From contig NC_133948.1 of assembly GCF_031877795.1 (NCBI RefSeq), positions 62,001 to 126,000 on the forward strand: 64,000 bases of DNA, given 5' to 3'. The first letter of the stretch is position 1. Each line of letters opens with the position of its first letter. Position numbers and translations under genes: made by a program. The stretch is from Strix aluco. Taxonomy: Eukaryota > Chordata > Aves > Strigiformes > Strigidae. This document shows, in pieces, positions 60,781 to 64,000 of this stretch. The notes below the pieces were generated by a model, which saw nothing but the letters and a program-made list of their open reading frames with translations, had not been told where the DNA came from and ran no database searches.

Positions 60781-62600
60781 ACATTCCAAAGGGTTTGTGA
60801 AGACAGTTCTGTATTGTCCAACTCTTTGATAGTGAAAGAATTCCTTTTGCAGGTCATTTGGTCTGGTTTTCTAAGATCTTTAATTCATAAACTACCAGAA
60901 AATCATGGTGGTTTCAAAAAGCAAGGACAAACTATGTGCCAAATGCACAGGAAAACTAAATGAGTGACATAGTCCAGATTTTACATTATAGTGGGAACAA
61001 GATAAATTGAAAGAAATGCCTCAGACCATGTATTAGGAAGTATAAAATTATTCATTACTTTTTAGCTGCCATTGCTCTTGTCACTGTTGTTGTTTGTAAA
61101 CAGAGACCACAAACCACAAGTGGAAGATTACAAAATGAGAAGGAGTGATCTTGCATACAGTAAGTTGAAATACAAACAATTCTGTACAAAAGAAAGAAAA
61201 AAACTTGTAAAAAAAATAACTTGGAAGGAAGAATGTGAAATGATCATTGACAACAAACTGGCTGTCCATTGCCAGTGTGATAGGTTAAAAAAAAGTGCAA
61301 TTTATGGATAACATATCGACTGTGTGTGCAACTGATTAGTGGAGGAAGTGGGCAGCAGAATGAACAAAGGTGATTTTGCCTACAAGTGCTGGAAGACTGA
61401 ACTGGCCTGTTGCAGATTCATAAGGTTGGTTTTGTGAACTTTGTTACCAATACAGTGTTAAAAATTCATAACCGTTCTCTGTTCCAGTGTCCTTAAGGAA
61501 CAGAATGCTAGATAAAATGGAATCAAAATTGGGTGAACGGGTAACACAGTGGGGTCCCAGTCCTTGGAGAGAAGGATTTTGTGGGTCATTAATCACAACA
61601 TAGTAATGTTTTATATGCTGTTAGACACCATGTACCACAAGGAAGTGCTGCATGCACACACAATGACTTGGTAAAGGAATGCTAGCAGCACTTGTTGTCA
61701 GTAGCTCAGACTGGGAAGGGAATACATGGAACAAATTAGAACTCCGGTCCTCCTGCAAAATGTGTATGTTAATCTGAGAACACGGTACATTTCTAACAAT
61801 CAGAATTATTCGGTTTAGCCCATCATAACAAAGCAGTGGTAAAAACAAACACCCACGACCTCCACAAGCTGTTCCTTCTGGTCAGTCCTGGTAACTCTCC
61901 CATCGTAGCGATCTCCAATTCCCTATCTTATACACACACATATGTGTACACACACATATACATATTCAGTGGCAACAAAATCATGTCTGCTCACAGCGCT
62001 CTTGTGCAACCAAAGTCCACAATTTAGCAAACTTGTGAGCCAAATAACTGAACAAACTTACATATTGTATGTGTGAGAAGGAACTAAATATTTCCTCATT
62101 TACCATTTAAAAAAAAAAACCAAAGCATAACACCAAGCTGACAGAACACTGCTATTGTTTTCCAGTATCTCATCAGCTTAAAAATTCTACATTTGCTAGG
62201 AATTCAGCTCAAACACATAATAATGTGGCACATTATTATGCTGTGCTAGTAAAATATACATGTAAAGCCATGCTAGTATGTATATATGCAACCCTTTTTC
62301 AGCTTTCTATATAGATTGAAAAGGCCAAAAGAGATTTAAACACCTAAATTCTCCTAAAAAACAACTTTACAGCTTTATACAAAGGGAGATTTCTGCATGC
62401 TAAAAGAGAGAGGTACCATGGCGTCTACCAGTACAATAGTTAAAGCCTGCAAACTGTATTCTGCTGCTTCCTTTCAGAGTAGCAAAAGTGCCGTCTCCCT
62501 TTCAGGTGTGTGAAGGTGTCACCCCACTACACAGCACTGTTGTAACGGCGCTCCAAGGACAGCAACGTTCGCCCTCCCCCCGTTCCTGACACCGCAGGGG
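60781..62600. other. Intergenic spacer
   Basis: AT-rich sequence with a short CACATATGTGTACACACACATA low-complexity patch at about 61,935-61,970. No gene or repeat family was recognised. Confidence 0.5.
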
Positions 62601-62689
62601 CAACCTGCCCCATGGGGTTTTTGCTGTTGGTGGTGGGTTTTGTTCTGCGAGCTGTTTTTAGCAGAGCACTGCCACCGCCAAAACGCCAG

Positions 62690-64000
62690 CTCACGAGCCT
62701 TCATGGGGTTTAGACGGCGGCTTTGTAACATACCACGCTCACGGCCGTCCCTCGCCCTCCGCTCGCAGCCGGCCAAGCACCGCTCTCCCCGTCTGCCCGC
62801 GCGCTCCCCGGCCTCAGCGCCCGCCCCGCCCCGCCGCGCTCCTGCCCCCGGCACCCCCCGCGCGCGCGCGCCCGCGTCTCCGCCCGCCAAAGCCTCGTGT
62901 GTCCGCGCGTGCGCCCCCGCGCACCACCCTCCGCCGGTCTCTGCCCCGTGGGCGCGCGAGCCGCGCCCGCCAGCCCCGCCGCGCGCGGGGGTGCCCCAGG
63001 TGCTGCCGCCCGGCGCGCGGGCCGCTCCCACAGGGCTGCGCCCGCCCAGTCGCCGCGGCCGGGCCGGGGGCGCCTTCGCGCGGGTGCGGAGCGACGCCCC
63101 GGGCCGCGGCGGGTCCCGCAGAGGGGCTGCTCGGGCGCGCGCGGCCCCACCGCGCCCGTGCAGAGCGGCTGCGCGCGGGCGGGAGCCGCGCCGGACTAGC
63201 ACGAAGTTCGTACCGTTTCCCTGTCTGCCCCCACCCCCCCTCAAGGGAGGAGGGACGCGCTGCACCTGCGCGCGCCCACCTGCCGCCACACACCCCTGCG
63301 GGACCCCGCCGGGCGGAGGGCGCGCGCGGGGCCGTGAGGGCGGCTAGGCCGCGGGGCTGAGGGGCCGCTGCTCGGCCTCTTCCGCGGCCAGGGCGGAGGC
63401 CTGGGTGCGAGAGGGCAGCGGGGGGTGACGAGAGCGAGACACGGGTCGCTCCTGGGGCGGAGAAGTGCGACGGGGGCGGGGGGGGGGGGGGGGAAGTGTC
63501 GCTGGGCCGCTGCCGCGCTGACGGCGGGGCGGCCTCGCCGGTGAGGAGGGCTCCGCCGAGCGCCCGTGCTGGCCCCGGAGCCGGCACCGCCAGCCCAAAC
63601 CTGTCGGTGTCAGACGTAGAAGCGGCAGCTCTGCGGTCCGGCGCGGCAGCAGGTTGGGATGTCGGTCTCTATCCTTTCCTGTCACATGGCTGGTAATAGG
63701 ATCCTTCATCTGCCACTCGGCACCTCGCCGGGGCGCAGTTACAGGACACATGCTGTAGGGCCTCCGCTTCCCGCACTTCGCGCTCCTCCCGGCCGGCCGC
63801 GACCACCCCGGTCCCCGGAGCGCCGGGGCTGCCGCCTGCGAGCGCGGTGCGGCCCGGCGGCCGCTGCCATGGAGCCCCCCGCCCTCGCCGCCGTCGTGGC
63901 CTTCTCAGGGCTGGCGCTGAGCTGCTGCCGCGAGCCCGCGCTCTCCGGTGAGTGATGCGTCGCGGGGAGCCGGGAGGGGGGCGCGTCCGAGGCTGCTCCG
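62690..64000 (+). promoter_or_regulatory. CpG island / promoter of the downstream gene
   Basis: Extremely CpG-rich with many GCGCGC words, no TATA box close to the ATG, and a G16 run at 63,478-63,493 that could form a quadruplex. Open frames on both strands through the island are composition artefacts. It precedes the coding exon at 63,869. Confidence 0.75.
63869..63947 (+). CDS. First coding exon of an unidentified secreted or membrane protein (partial)
   Basis: The ATG sits in a near-perfect Kozak context (GCCGCTGCCATGG). Residues 2-26 include ALAAVVAFSGLALSCC, a plausible signal peptide. The exon ends TCCG|GTGAGT in phase 1, the usual arrangement for signal-peptide exons of extracellular proteins. 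The gene continues past the right edge. I do not recognise the protein; 26 residues are too few. It is on the same strand as SUSD2, about 4 kb beyond its stop. Confidence 0.65.

Noticed and set aside
62519-63587. Frames of 235-257 codons on both strands in the last CpG island
   Set aside because: Overlapping on both strands and Ala/Arg/Pro/Gly-rich; better explained as promoter DNA upstream of the 63,869 exon.

Overview
The window is vertebrate nuclear DNA and almost certainly from a bird. Three elements ending in CR1-style ATTCTATGATT tails and several LTRs beginning TGTYGTGGTTTGA with ...ACCAGGACA-type ends are typical avian repeats. The LTR type is, from memory, commoner outside the galliforms, so a neoavian source is a guess. 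There are no prokaryotic genes or operons.

Layout. (1) 1-14,790 is a pyrimidine-rich satellite made of alternating ~70 and ~88 bp monomers, arranged in nested higher-order repeats with a 7,555 bp period; it runs off the left edge. (2) 14,791-30,200 is a gene-poor mosaic. It holds diverged paralogous modules that look like minus-strand exons, a ~1.09 kb LTR insertion with a 6 bp target duplication, purine-rich tracts, a CpG-rich block at 18.9-19.25 kb, a 2.3 kb GC-rich minisatellite of about 37 units carrying NRF1-like and SP1-like sites (19.3-21.6 kb), a (GA)41 tract, an LTR-like block near 22.5 kb, and a second CpG island at 28.5-29.7 kb. (3) 30.5-32.3 kb holds CR1 and unassigned sequence. 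(4) 32,366-59,864 (+) is one complete 15-exon gene that I assemble as SUSD2: 837 codons with signal peptide, somatomedin B, AMOP, VWD (GDPH motif), sushi, transmembrane segment and short tail. All exon phases agree. (5) 59,865-62,500 is 3' flank. (6) 62,600-64,000 is a CpG island ending in the first coding exon (63,869-63,947, +) of a second gene with a signal-peptide-like start, which I cannot name.

The two protein genes are both on + and look independent. SUSD2 has a TATA box and an E-box; the downstream gene has a TATA-less CpG-island start. The long open frames across the satellite and the GC minisatellite are by-products of repeats poor in stop codons, not genes. The points most worth a second look are the NRF1/SP1-like array, the nested satellite, the dated LTR insertion in a duplicated exon-like module, SUSD2 intron 5 (GC donor plus a C24 acceptor tract) and a possible 57-nt in-frame cassette exon between the sushi and transmembrane exons.
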